Assembly (NCBI GenBank): GCA_034638255.1
Contig: JAWPGT010000023.1
Location: 186,001 to 250,000 of the forward strand
DNA length: 64,000 nt
Direction of reading: 5' to 3'
Origin: Coprinus comatus
Taxonomy: Eukaryota; Basidiomycota; Agaricomycetes; Agaricales; Agaricaceae
In this document: positions 1 through 11,810 of the stretch, one piece after another
How the letters are laid out: each line of letters starts with the position of its first letter
How positions within the stretch are numbered: the stretch's first letter is position 1
Translations under genes and position numbers: made by a program
Notes under the pieces: generated by a model
Seen by the model: the letters and a program-made list of their open reading frames with translations, nothing else
Told to the model about the DNA's origin: nothing
Database searches by the model: none

Positions 1-438
1 ATCTAGCCGGACTAGAACTGGGACTGACAGTGATGGAGGCCATCGAATAAGTGGAGGGATGTTGGTGGATGATAAAAAAAATCAACGGCATTTTATCCAG
101 GGTATTACATAAGCAGAGCTGTGCAGTTGGAGTTGTCAGCAACTCAGCCCATTGGGCTGAGCAACTGAGAGCCAAGGGCTGGGGCACAGGTTCAACACTC
201 GGACGACTTGGGTTTTCCCAATGTCATCGCCCTTATTATGCACCCGGCTAGCCAGTATTACATGGCCGTGAAGCAACATTCTTTTACCGACGCCAGTCAT
301 TTATCATTACAAATATTCTCGTATCATACTATCCACATTCAGAGCTATTTCTATTTAGTTACACTCAGCCGATATACATAAAGGCTGTGAAGGCCAGTAC
401 CGACTGTCCCCTTGTGGATCTTGCAGAGGTAGCAAAAG
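1..438. other. left-edge intergenic stretch
   Basis: No open frame here has recognisable protein features and no RNA gene is visible. The stretch lies downstream of the leftward LSO2/CCDC124-like gene and probably includes its 3' untranslated region. Confidence 0.4.
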
Positions 439-1522
439 CTAGGTCGATGATTTCTCACGCAAACGTTCCTCCACCTCCGTTCGTTTGCGATTCAGAGCTT
501 CCAACTTATCTTCTTTGGTCGCATCGTATGAAACGTTGGCCTGGTTAAATCTGTTGATTTGGAGGTCAGATCGCATTATACCTCAAGAAGAAATAAATCA
601 TACGGATTTTCTGGCGACTTCTGGAATTGCTTATACAAGAGCTCCTATGGTAACACTTTAGAGCAGGTTCTAAAAATAAAGAGAGCAGTGAATGCTTTTA
701 CCTTGTATTGCTGAAGACGCAAACCAGGGTGCTAAAAGAGTATCATGAACTAAAGCTGACAACGTTGCCAATCGCTAAAATACTTACCTCTTGCCTGATA
801 TTTGGCAGCTCACGCTCTTGAAATGCCTCGTATGCCGCCTACTCGTTGTCAGATATGCTGTACGGAGACTTGAGAAAGAATATAACCCGACCTTGAATCG
901 CCGCTAATAACGATGCATCAGTAAATATTTTGTTTTTAAAAAAGGGCTGGGCATTACCTCTGGGTGTCTCTCCAAGCCTCCAGCTTTCGCTCCAAGACTG
1001 GCTTTGTCCATTTTAGCCGTCACAACCTCTAATAGATCCAATGCGTTGTCGATGCCAGTGGCACTGAAGCTTTCAATTTCTTCGTGTGGGCTATCTGCTG
1101 TTAAGCTAGATGTTTCCGCTAGCCCTCCTCCAGAAGCAATGGCGCCAGGACCCGCCGGTTGAACAGATTCCGCTTTCTTCTTCTGAACAGCCTTGGGGAC
1201 CTTGGGTTTGCTCGGAAGGGAAGCTTCTTCCTGCTCAAGTATCTTCGCATTTTCAGCTTTGCGCGCAAGATCTGCTTTTCTCTTTTCTTCTTTGGCTTCC
1301 TTTGCAGCCTTCCCTCCTTTCAAATCCTTATCCTTCCATGCTTCAGCTTCTTTACGTTCCTACAGAGTTCAGGTAGATGACGTCAGATTATACTGGATTA
1401 ACAAGTCATTCGAAACCACCCACTTTCTCAGCTGCGGCTGCGGCTTTTTTGTTAGCCTCGTTCTCAGCCTTTTTGGCTCTCCCTGATTCCTTTTTTGCGT
1501 TACCGCCTTTTGCTGGTGCCAT
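439..1522 (-). CDS. LSO2: LSO2/CCDC124-like ribosome-associated protein
   Basis: Family knowledge: CCDC124/Lso2 proteins bind ribosomes near the intersubunit face and help recovery from dormancy. Seen: a spliced frame of about 200 residues, near the family's usual length. The N-terminus is Lys/Ala-rich (MAPAKGGNAKKESGRAKKAE). A charged coiled coil follows, then a central segment ending in LERHPE and C-terminal motifs AAYEAFQERELPNIRQE and ELLYKQFQKSPENP, which match the family's conserved end. At least five introns are needed; one exon encodes only RRFK. The ATG at 1522 is chosen because it gives the typical basic start. It faces the MFS gene across about 310 bp, so a shared promoter is likely. 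The family call is from motifs only. Confidence 0.83.
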
Positions 1523-1833
1523 GGATACAAACTTCAAGTTGAACCATCATAGTTTATGATCAATGGATCCATGTAATATGTATCGCAGTCGATCAATGAG
1601 CGATGGTCGAGTTGAGTAGATGTTACTTACCAGTGGTTTTTAGGGAGGTTAAGCGGCTATTCTGCGTTTGTCGTGGATCTAGTCAAAGATTCAAATGGAG
1701 AGAAGATATGACTAGAATTATGGAGAATGATGTAACCCATTGGATCTTATCTTATCTTATCGGCGGCTTCTCTGGTTCCGAGCTCACCTAATATGGCCTC
1801 TGACCAGCAACACATTTAGGGGCTGTCACTTCA
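1523..1833. promoter_or_regulatory. shared divergent promoter, LSO2-like / MFS
   Basis: About 310 bp separate two divergent start codons and hold no plausible exon. Both core promoters must lie here or overlap the first exons. No specific factor site was recognised. Confidence 0.4.
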
Positions 1834-3599
1834 ATGCACACAGAACGAGAACCTCTTATTCAATCCTCAAGAAATACTCTTCCAAAGCGACAGCTTATTA
1901 TTCTTCTATATCTAAGGTTCTGCGAGGCCGCTTCAATATTTGCCATTTATCCCTTTATTACAGAGGTACCGGACAAACCATACGTGATTGCGAATTCAAT
2001 ACAGTTCTGAACTTTCTGTTTAGTTCTTGCTTACTTTAGCTAAAGGTGATGAAGGGAAAGTGGCCTATTATGCGAGCATTATGGTATATAGGCGAAGCTA
2101 TCTCGCTTTTTAATTTTTATTAATACATTCTTCAAGGACGCATCTAGATATTCACTCTCCTTGGTGACCGTCATGTTCTGGAGTAGGAAATCAGACTCCG
2201 TTGGACGAAAACCTATTCTGTTGATTGGAACAGCTGCAATTGCAACCTCAATGCTCTTTCTGGGGCTATCGAAGACATTTCTAACGTTAGTTGTAAGGCA
2301 CGTAGTCTCGCCTTTTTAAGCCATTAGCCATACTTATTTTTTTGGGATAGTCGTTGTATATTTGCAGCGTTTAATAGCAATGCTGGTAAGTAGTATTAAT
2401 TAAAACAGAATTTCTACTCAACAAAAATCTTATAGGAATTATAAAGAGCGCGATCGGAGAAATGACCGATGCAAGTAACAGCGCGGATGCATTTGCACTT
2501 CTTCATTTACCTTGGGCGTTAGGAATGTCCATTGGGTTAGTGCTCACGAAACACCAACAACTGCATGACATTGATAAGAGTATTTAGTCCCCTGTTAGGT
2601 GGTCTACTTTCTAAACCCCACTTGCGCTTTCCCTACTTATTTCGCGGATCAATATGGGAACAGTTCCCGTATCTACTTCCTTGTGGCGTTACGTTTCTAC
2701 TAGCCTTGTTGGCGTTCTTCTTACTCCTTACATCCTTTCGTGAAGTGAGTTTATATTCTCTTAAACTTTAACTTCACACCACGCGGTATAACCTACCATA
2801 CTTATCCTACGGTTTAGACTCTTCAAGTCCAATCTACCAACACAGATCACCTAGGAGACGACACCCAACCCGAGGCTACCCCTACTTTCCGCTCCGTCCT
2901 CACAGCTCGTACCATTTCTGCTATTTCCAACTACGTATCCCTATCACTATGTCATATGGCATACACGGAGTTCAACCGCTCTTCCTCGCTTTACCTGTAA
3001 ACGTTGGAGGATTAGGACTCCCGCCTAAACAAATCGGATATATCCTTGGGATATACGGAATAGCCAACAGTCTTGTTCAAGCGTTCTGTTTAGGTCCTTT
3101 AGTTCGAAGGTTTGGTTTGAGAAGAATATTCAAATCTGCTGTGATGGTTTTTATTCCTATTTTCTGTTTATTCCCTTTAATGAATTATACCGCCAAAAAC
3201 CATGAAATATTCAAGCTGCCATTCAGAGACGACTCAAATTTGGATTCAATCACTGACAGCAAAAAACCGATATCAATCTTAATCTGGTCAATCCTAACAC
3301 TCCAATTGACTCTACTTCTAATAGCAGAGCTAGGTTACGGATGTATATACATGTACATAACCTCATCTGTTTCTAGTAATAAAAGGTCTTTAGGTACAGT
3401 TAATGGTATAGCACAAACTTCAGTATCTGTAGCTAGACTTGTTGGACCTGCTTTAGCTAATGGACTATTGGCTGTGTCGATTGAAAGGAAGTTGATGGGT
3501 GGTTATGCGGTTTATTTTGTACTTGGGTCGTTGGTTTGGGGAAGTTTGTGGTTGGTTGGGAAGTTGCCGATGGATTTGGAGGCTTGGAAAGAGGATTGA
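1834..3599 (+). CDS. MFS transporter (ZIFL/YCR023C-like)
   Basis: A twelve-helix-type major facilitator, presumably exporting small molecules across the plasma or vacuolar membrane; substrate unknown. My exons are 1834-1965, 2024-2083, 2137-2285, 2351-2385, 2436-2535, 2588-2744 and 2818-3599. Seen in order: helix 1 after LPKRQL, the segment GKVAYYASIM, the signature loop after TM2 (FWSRKSDSVGRKP), FNSNAGIIKSAIGE, and MSIGPLLGGLLSKP. The C-terminal half carries QPLFLALPVNVGGLGLPPKQ and VARLVGPALANGLL. Near 2955-2972 the reading frame breaks: ISNYVSLSLCHMAY is in one frame and GVQPLFLALPV continues in another, as if one base were missing. The fourth junction needs a weak donor at 2286. So the gene may be broken or may carry an assembly indel. 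Confidence 0.82.
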
Positions 3600-4405
3600 G
3601 TTGGAGTTTTTGGATTTTGATTTTTGATTCTTCTTGTAATGCATCAGCACCTGTATCATTTCATCACTCGTACTAGTATCATCTATTTGAAGCTTGCTAT
3701 TTCTTTTTACTTTCAACACGATAAATTTCAGTGCTCGGATCTCCTCTGGCTCTCGCTTAAGTTTTGTATCCAAATACTATGTGTGCAAACATATCAAAAG
3801 TTTCGATCACACACTATCATAATATCGTATATCATGGTATATGTGTACCTGTATATGATATTCCTTTTTTTATCTGCTTTTTTTTTTTACTGTCTCCCAT
3901 GGTTTGAATCTTCACCTCACCGTGAAACTCAATGTCCAAGGAGGATGAGGTATGATGTAAAAAATGATGCCAATATATCTTACTAGGTACTTTGCGAATG
4001 TGAGTATGTAAGGTGCTTGGGCCCTTAAGCGCTTAGGTTCATTCAAGGCACTACTCAAGGCCTCAGGCTAGGTTTTTTTTTCTCAATTGACAGTTGAATA
4101 AAGAAATTCATAGGAATATTCGTATGTGTTTCTCCGATGTTATATATGTACAATTTCATTCCAATTTCCACTCTCCTCTAATCAACATCGACAAGCGACA
4201 GTATGAGAGTAGCAAACCACTTAAAACAAACGACCTTCTCCAATTATGGCAGATTGTGTATTTCTCTTGGCATGGGATTTTCCAAGATAAAATATTGATG
4301 GAACAACAAAGCTCGTGACGTAAGTAAGGTCTAAGGGACAAGTGGAAAGGCCCGGTACCCCTGTCTAACCCCCCCTGTATTAATCTTATCAGTTATCTTT
4401 TTACC
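3600..4405. other. intergenic, no gene seen
   Basis: About 800 bp between two rightward genes. The small open frames are AT-rich and lack protein-like composition. It should contain the MFS 3' end and the dehydrogenase promoter; a T-rich run occurs near 3880. Confidence 0.4.
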
Positions 4406-5742
4406 ATGAAAGTAGCAGTTTACGGGACTTGCAAAGTGAGCTATACACCCATCTATTCATCACAAAGAAAACCAAATACTCAAAAATATATCGACTCTTA
4501 TTGACCTGATTTGAATATATCCTAATATTCGACTACTATGGCAGTATGATGTCGATTCACTTACAGCGGCTTTAAAGTCTATTCCTAACGCCGATATTAC
4601 CTTTACATTCATCGACACATTACTTGATCCTTTAACTTCTCGACTGGCTGAAGGACATGAAGCTGTATGTGTATTCGTTAATGATATCTGTGATGCTCTT
4701 GTATTGGAACATTTCAAAACTTTGGGCGTGGTACGTGAAACCTAACAAACAACTTCCCCCCCTCTTCACCTCATACTAACTCATCCTCATCCTTTGATTG
4801 TTTTGTAACATACAGAAATATGTTGCATTACGTTGTGCAGGTTATAATAACGTCGATCTTAAAGCTGCCAAACGATTCGATATCAAAGTGGTTCGAGTAC
4901 CATCCTACTCGCCAGAAGCGGTAGCAGAATTTACAATCGGAATGATGATGACCGTAATCCGAAAATATCACAAAGCATATAACCGAGTTCGTGAAGGAAA
5001 TTTCCTATTAGATGGTCTCCTAGGTTTCAATCTTCATGGAAAAACAATTGGATTAATAGGAACTGGAAAAATTGGACTGTTAACTGGAAAGATTTTGGCA
5101 AAAGGGTTTGGATGTAATGTCATTGCGTATGATTTATATCCTTCTCCGATTGCAAGTGAATATGGGATCAAGTATGTTGAGAAATTGGATGATTTATTGA
5201 AGGAATCGGATATTGTCAGTTTGCATTGTCCGTTAACGGATACTACGAAGTATATTATCAATGATGATACATTGGGGCTAATGAAGCGTGGTGTTGTCTT
5301 GATTAATACTTCTAGAGGAGGATTAATTGATACTTATGCTTTGATTCGGTGGGTTTTCATATATTTAGATAAAAAGTTGGCTACGGTCTCTTCTGGCAAT
5401 ACGCTTACTGGAATTTTATGTAGGGCTTTAAAATCCGGTCATGTTCAAGCTGTAGGAATGGACGTATATGAACGTGAATCAGGATACTTCTTTGCGGATT
5501 CTAGTGCAAAAATTATCCATGACGATAACTTTGTTCGATTACTCTCCTTTTACAATGTTTTTATGACGTATGTTTCTCTTTTTCTTCAACATTTACCTTC
5601 GTACGCGATAACTTACCACATTAACAGGGGACATCAAGCATTCCTTACACAAGAAGCTCTTAAAAACATTGCGGATACCACTATCTCCAATTTGATGCTA
5701 CTCGAGTCTAGCGGGACATGCCCTAATATTATTGATAAATAA
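4406..5742 (+). CDS. D-lactate dehydrogenase-like 2-hydroxyacid dehydrogenase
   Basis: NAD-dependent interconversion of a D-2-hydroxyacid and its 2-oxoacid (pyruvate/D-lactate is the usual pair). Exons 4406-4435, 4545-4730, 4816-5348, 5424-5567 and 5628-5742 give 335 residues, the normal family length. Seen: N-terminal MKVAVYGTCK, substrate-domain ALRCAGYNNVD, and the Rossmann loop GKTIGLIGTGKIG. HCPLTDTTKYIIND and INTSRGGLIDT follow, with VGMDVYERE carrying the catalytic-side acid and GHQAFLTQEAL carrying the catalytic His. The last two introns keep an open frame if unspliced, but removing them restores the family spacing (ALIR-ALKSG and FMT-GHQAF). It looks intact. The substrate cannot be fixed from sequence; other D-2-hydroxyacids are possible. 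Confidence 0.9.
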
Positions 5743-6205
5743 ATTTGAAGTAATAGTAGGACGGCTTGTAATATCCGAAGCGTTAAAAGAGATGATTTAT
5801 GAATATTGGATTAATGTTAACATAGATATAAATGATTTGTTTTATGAATAATGATAGACCGGTTTGTGATCAAGCACTTGCTTGTTGTTCGAAGGGCATT
5901 AGGAGCTTCACGGTGTGAACTAATCTAAGTTTGTGATCAATGTCCTTGTATACCATATGACTATATTAAGGTTGTTGGGGGAATGCGCTTGTACATATAT
6001 AATGAGTAGTACGCGAGATGTCTACTCAAACGGCGACAGATGGAAGTAGAATTACAGGTCTGTTGTTACAGGGTACTGTTTGTTGTTATCCATGTAGTTT
6101 ACACAGCTCTAGTCCAAGACGTGAGACATTGGAGGTCGTAAATATAACGAAATGGAATCAGAAAACAAAAGTGCGATGAAGGAGAGAAGTGGGTATCAAT
6201 TAAGA
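5743..6205. other. convergent 3' intergenic region
   Basis: About 460 bp between the ends of two converging genes. AT-rich, with an AATAAA-like run directly after the dehydrogenase stop; no gene seen. Confidence 0.4.
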
Positions 6206-7100
6206 TTATAGAGACTCGATGAACTTGGTGCCACCATCAAAGGTTACCAGAGAGGGGACCGAAGAATATTCGAAGTTAATATGTTGTTGGGTGATATCCC
6301 TTTCATAACGGGCTGGTGGTAGTGATATGGATGACATGGTTTCATCTAAAGAAATCACCCGCGGACGACGCGGTGCATGAATGGGCGAGTTTGTAGGGGA
6401 GGGGATTGGAGATGAAAGCTGAGTGTGAATGTTTGGAAGTGTAGAGCTCGGTGACGGAGCATAACGCTCTCTATCCACATATGGGATTTCCCGGTTATTG
6501 TTTAGATCAAATCTGACGCTGCCGGTGGACACTGAGTTTGGAGTGGAAAGGCGGTGAATACTACAGGGGGTAGCCACGGTATGCTCGAACTGGTCGGACG
6601 AAGGTTGTCGCTTGGTAGGATATGAAGGTGGTTTGAGTTTCGGTCCGTCATCTATGCCCTGTATCCAGGGACTATCGCCTGAGGTATTGAGAGGACTTCC
6701 ACGAGACTCTCTAACGACAATCTGTGGAATATGATCATTGTTCGCTGAACGGGTGAATGGCAGTCGTTGGTATGTGCGATGAAGCAAAGAGCGTTTCGGT
6801 AGGGATCCGTCGTCCTCAAGTGGTGTCACGTAGGGACCTGCCCGTCGATAATCCTTTTGCTTCTCTTCGTCTGAGGAATTATCCTTACGAAGTATATAAA
6901 ACGTTGCAGCCAATGAAACGAAAATAATGAGACAGAGAATAACGATTAATATTATAAATCCTAGTTTTTTTTGTTCAGTCAGGCGACATTACAATAGCCG
7001 TATAGTCAAACTCACCCGCAGAGGATCCGCCGATTTGTGGAACGTTTCGAGGATAGATGAGCGAAGAGGTGGCTGGTGAATTTGCAGATCCGGTAGACAT
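6206..7100 (-). CDS. single-pass membrane protein with disordered cytosolic tail
   Basis: Unrecognised family. Two exons (7016-7100 and 6206-6960) give 279 residues starting at MSTGSANSPATSSLIYPRN. Residues about 29-50 (GFIILIVILCLIIFVSLAAT) form one strong membrane segment just after a short N-terminal region without a cleavable signal. The remaining 225 residues are polar, rich in Ser, Pro, Arg and Asn, with many SP/TP pairs (for example SSPIPSPTNSPIHAP), typical of a phosphorylated disordered tail. By the positive-inside rule, with LRKD after the helix, the tail should be cytosolic. It could be an adaptor or trafficking protein, but no motif I know identifies it. The single intron restores the frame exactly across the helix, which supports a real gene. 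Confidence 0.6.
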
Positions 7101-8760
7101 ATCCACGAGACAGGTGTATTTTTGAAATGGCCTAGTAAATTGAGGGTAGTAAAGCGAGTCTAGAGTTGACCAGCACGGTTATTACGGAACTCCTGGATGC
7201 ATCAACCAGTTTCAGATTGGAAAAGAGCAAGGAAGAACGTGATGGCAGAGCTCTGGCAGAGCTAGCCGATTCCAGAACTCGTCAAGTCACGGGACCATTC
7301 AACTCATAAATCTCAAACTCCACAGACATCTTCACCTTCTGAGCCATAAAGCAAGACATCACACTCCAAAGTCCAATAAATAACTACTTACCTTTGCTAC
7401 AAGCAATAGGGGCTCTTGTCAATCAAACTAGAATGTCTTAGGATGAGGTCAAGCTCAAGGTTGCTCAATCTACCTTTACGTTTTCCTGCGCGCTACTTCT
7501 GGGAACCGAAAAACAGTGCTGGCTCCCCTAGATCTTTTAACTTCTCTACTCCCTAGACGATGCTATCGCGGTTCATATAGCCTCCCTTTCGCATTGGGCT
7601 CGAATGAATATGTATCCTCCGCAAGGACTGCTGCTGGTGACCTCGTTACTGAGTGGCTGTATGAGGTTGTATGCCCTCCATGACACACTACACCAACCTA
7701 ACAGTAGTCTTCCCCAAGACCTTGGTACGGAAAAGAAATTTATATTCGGTTGTCTTCCCAAGTGCGGATGGTGAGTTGCAGTGCGAGTATCATCCAAGTT
7801 GGTCCATGTGTTTACTACCTGAACGGGTATAATGCTATAAGGGCGAACCCTGTTCAGGTCAGTGAGCGGAACGAATACGAGTTGCCTCTGAAGTTGAACT
7901 TTTTGGCGTCTGTCTCCCTCCTTTTTGGGTAAGTAAGATTTGGGTCCCCAAGTCTTGATTGAAAAACTCTCCTATTTAACCCAGGTACGAGGACTCTTGC
8001 CGTGCAATGGTGGCTCAAAGAAGAACAAGAAATATGCATTCAAATTTTACGACGGTAGATGAGTTTCTGGTATTACATCATGGAGTACCACAATTCATCG
8101 TCGGGGCTCGGGACTCCAGTATTTGATCACTATACCCAGAAGCGGTCATCGTTTCCCAGCTTCACCGTTGAAATTGAAAGACAAGACTTATCTCACCTTC
8201 TAGTGTCGTCTATAGACGATGATTTTGAGGAGACAAAAGCAGGCGCCTCAGACCTTGCGATCAGGTTTTCCCAAGTCAGACATTTAATTCCCATGTCACG
8301 AGCAACACCCGCAACAACTGTATCCTTGGTATCTCACCGTGCATGTGTGGTTGACCGCCGGTACCCCAACGTGTACACTTCGCAACGGAGGTGTTGTGTT
8401 CTTGGTTCTTGGTTGACTGATCTCTACCCCCTGTGATCTCCAGAAAAGTAATACTCTGAAACAATATAGAGACAAGGAGAAAAAATCGGCCCTGGCCTGT
8501 ATTCATTATTTGTTATTTTACCACCGAGATTGATATGTTTATTCAGAACAAAATTTTTGTTTTGGGTATCCGGTGAGATTCGAAATCTCGATCGATTTCT
8601 CCGTCGATCCTTGACAAAAATGGAAAACATATCTACGATCTTCCATAGGTCATACTAAGGGTTCATCTCTTCGCTGACGCACCAGGATTAGGCCTACACG
8701 AAGATGGGTTTAATAAAGGAGGCGTTACTTGCAGTGTTTGTTTTATCCCTTCCTCTCCAA
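7101..8760. other. long intergenic stretch, no supported gene
   Basis: About 1.65 kb between divergent genes. The longest open frame (8059-8436, +) has no recognisable motif and no splice partners that lengthen it. A short perfect inverted repeat (GAGATTcgAAATCTC) lies near 8576. An in-frame ATG at 8704 upstream of the HMG gene is treated as leader sequence. Confidence 0.35.
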
Positions 8761-10004
8761 ATGTCTTCAGCACGTAAACAACCTCTCGGATGGACACCTT
8801 CGTCAGACGAGGAGTCTTTTCTCGACGGCGATTCCTATGAGGCATATCAGCCCAACCAATACCCCTTCTCTCCTTCATCCAGCACATCTTCTCTCTGCGA
8901 CATTGAAGTTAACAATGCTCGCTCTGGTGCCAGTTCTCGCCGTAGCCACGAACCTGGATGGGTCGCCCGTCCACGAAACGCATTCATTATCTTCCGTTGC
9001 GAATACTCGCAGCTTCACTCGCGGCAGGGCCGTCGCATTCGCCGACCCCCTGGCACATCGACCGAACCAACTCTGTCCAAGCGCGCTGCTATTGCTTGGA
9101 GCCAAATGTCACAGGAAGAAAAGGAACCATACAAAGTTCGCGCCGAAGAAGAGCGCAATGACCACGCTTGCAAGTACCCTAATTATCGATTCCGTCCTCA
9201 GCGCCGTCCTGGTGCTGGTAGGAGGTATAGCACGCGACTCGCCACCTACCCTCATTCATACCCTTCCCCAGAATCTACACCCGAGCCTTTGACAAGCTCA
9301 AATTCACCTATCTACCGTTCTCGTCCATCAACCTCTGATGAATCGTCAACCTCTGATGTGGATGCCGAACGTCGATGGATCCTTCCTTTTGCATACACAG
9401 TTCCCGAAAACACGAAGCCCGCTTTAGAGGTATGTTTTCTCAAGGTTATTTATTTCTTGTTTTCTTTTCTGACTATCATGGCTTTTAGATTCAACCCATC
9501 CCATACAATAACGGCCAATATCATGGCCTACCAACACCCAATTCACCAACCGGTTTCGATAAAAGGGAGGCGGAGACACTCTCCATTCACGTTCCTTCCC
9601 CGATTGTTCCTACCCCACCCACACTTTTGAGTTGGCACGGCGACTCGTTCCTCGATTCACACAACAATAACGTCATTATCCCTGAAACTCTTCTCAACCA
9701 CCTACATACCGATAACCTCCTTGATCATTACTCCTCTTTGGAGTATGTAGAACCTCATGATACCACCGGTCTTCAGCAATACTCCAACGTCGACTCATGG
9801 TCTTCAACTCGTCTCATGCATTACACCATTCCCTCTCCCGGGAGGAACTCCTACGACCTTCACGGTGTGGACCATATGAATGGCACGTTAGGGGTTTATG
9901 ATTCCATTGCTCAAGCCTCTTCCCTTTGTGATTACCCCATTCTTCTTAACAACCCTACTGTTTGTGCCGGACTCGCAGTTTCTGATTATTTCGCAACTTA
10001 CTAA
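8761..10004 (+). CDS. HMG-box transcription factor (MATA-HMG/Prf1 type)
   Basis: Sequence-specific DNA-binding regulator expected in the nucleus. Exons 8761-9429 and 9489-10004 encode 394 residues. The HMG box spans about residues 66-145: WVARPRNAFIIFRCEY (helix 1), a basic insert near RRIRRPPGTSTEPTLSK, AIAWSQMSQEEKEPYK (helix 2), then KYPNYRFRPQRRP. RPRNAFI plus KYPNY is the MATA_HMG type used by fungal mating and pheromone-response regulators. The rest is Ser/Pro/Asn-rich. I start at 8761 (MSSARKQPLGW). An in-frame ATG at 8704 would add 19 hydrophobic residues, unlikely in a nuclear factor. The relation to Prf1 or to a mating-type gene is inference; no homeodomain or pheromone gene is nearby. 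Confidence 0.85.
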
Positions 10005-10292
10005 TCGATTTATCTCACCTTTACATAAGGGACTCTTGTCATTTCATTTTGTGTTTGTTTGTTTTTATCTTTCATCTTTTGCTCCCATTTTCTTAACATG
10101 TTGTACTCATAATTCGCATAATATCTTCATGGATATACTCGACGCGGCGACCTTTTCTTGTTTGTACTTTTTATTTATTTTTACCCCCCTATGCACGAGA
10201 ACACAAAAGTGCTCACCATTCTTTTATTTATTGTATTTTGCGCTTCTCTTTCATAGTCTTTTGGTTGATGTATTTTTTCATTGTAGGAATCG

Positions 10293-10327
10293 TTTCTTTT
10301 CTTTCTTTCTTTCTTTCTTTCTTTCTT
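10293..10327. repeat. CTTT tetranucleotide microsatellite
   Basis: About eight consecutive CTTT-type units in the 3' flank of the HMG-box gene. Likely length-variable between strains. Confidence 0.9.
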
Positions 10328-10688
10328 ATTCGTATCACTTTCAAGCTGTGGATTATTTTCACTTTCGACTTTCTCAGTTCTCCTCCCCCTTACTTATATC
10401 CATTATTATATACTGTTCATAACCCTTTCATCACTATGCAATCTTGTTTCTATCATATAGTGTTCGTGTTATTATTTTCCCTTACTTTTATATTCTCTGG
10501 ATGTATCAAGTACAAATATAAACGGGACCAGACCAAAAATTGAAACAAATCAACATTATATTATTCTCGCGTGGATTGAAGTCAAAATAAAATAAGCATG
10601 GTTATAAAATTTTCTCTTTAAATATCTTAAGTCGTATGCGTGAGTCGTAACTTTGTTGAACAGGTTTCACTTTTTTCTGCGTCAAATC

Positions 10689-10706
10689 AAAAAAAAAAAA
10701 AAAAAA
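10689..10706. repeat. poly-A run
   Basis: Eighteen consecutive A residues in intergenic DNA. No retrotransposon body precedes it, so I read it as a simple repeat. Confidence 0.8.
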
Positions 10707-11810
10707 GCGAACGCATCCGGGGGCCGGTCCGATCTGGCAATGATCGAATGATAAACGATACACGCGAGACGTTTTTTTTTTTACCCATTAAACAAACGGG
10801 TACTAGACACACTGGGACCATTGGAGAAATGATGACGATTGTTTATTGTGGAGAATGTAGAAAAAAGGATTTTCCAAAATAAAAGAGAAACATAATAATA
10901 ATAATAGATCGAAAAGCTCAGTTGAGGGTCCGATGGGATGGGTTAATGTTGTCATAAGATATTCGGTATTGTCACTACCACGACTCTCACACACCTATGG
11001 GTATTAGATTCCCCGATTCCTCCAAGAACAAAACAGAACCCTAATGCATAGTATGACGAGAGAAGCCTGGATTCTAAAAAAAAACATCACGACTTCACTA
11101 AGGAGCCAAAAGAAAATTGTAAGTCCTGTAAACCTAAATCACGGAACGCACGCACACGGAAGCAGTGAACGAACACAGCTGAAGCTTGAAGCTTGAAGCC
11201 GCGGGATGGTCAATCCACCATTTCCTATTTCGGGTCACCGCCCCACACAAGTGGTAGGATCTTCTAACGGCGAGTCGGACGGTCCTATACTTATTCATCG
11301 CTTATCTATCTTTCAGTACCTGTTTTAGAGTAAAGAGTTGACCGTCTACCACCTCCATAAGGTTCTCAACATACATATATCATGTTCGTTTTCTTTCTCT
11401 GGGCGGCAACACGGAAAGAAGATCCCGATAATTTGTAGTATAATATGTATGGGGAAATGGTTTTAGCGTGCTGTTGATCCCAGCGTGATCTGTGATGGCA
11501 CCGCTATACAGTAAGATTTATCTAATCTTTGCTCCCTGTTTCTTTCCGATTCTGAAGAAACGTCAATGGCCAGTCAATAGCCCAGATTTTGAGTGTTATA
11601 AAGATGTATACCGTAGTACTCTTATGTAGTACTATAAATAATTGATTCTTACTTAACTACATTAACACATCTCCTTGTGGACACATCTAATATTCCTGCT
11701 CCTAAAGAGGAGGAATATTAATGGATTGCAATTCCCTGTTCACGTCCAATGAAAGGGGAATATCCATAACCCATCTAGTAATAAGATCCTAGATTTACAA
11801 ACAGGTAGTG

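Larger units (their letters stand above)
10005..11810. other. long convergent intergenic stretch
   Basis: About 1.8 kb between the 3' ends of the HMG and carboxypeptidase genes. It is pyrimidine-rich at first and contains a CTTT microsatellite and a poly-A run. No coding exon with family features was found. Confidence 0.4.

Noticed and set aside
2955..2975. A 20-nt intron (gtcat...ggag) that would rejoin the MFS frames
   Set aside because: It ends in AG and restores the frame, but it is far below the minimum intron length seen here and deletes conserved residues.
2949..3599. Separate short MFS-like gene starting at ATG 2949
   Set aside because: Upstream exons supply the first six helices and the MFS signature, so this is the C-terminal half of one gene with a frame break.
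8560..8620. tRNA-like T-arm (TTCGAA within an inverted repeat)
   Set aside because: No matching acceptor stem, D-arm or anticodon arm could be drawn on either strand.
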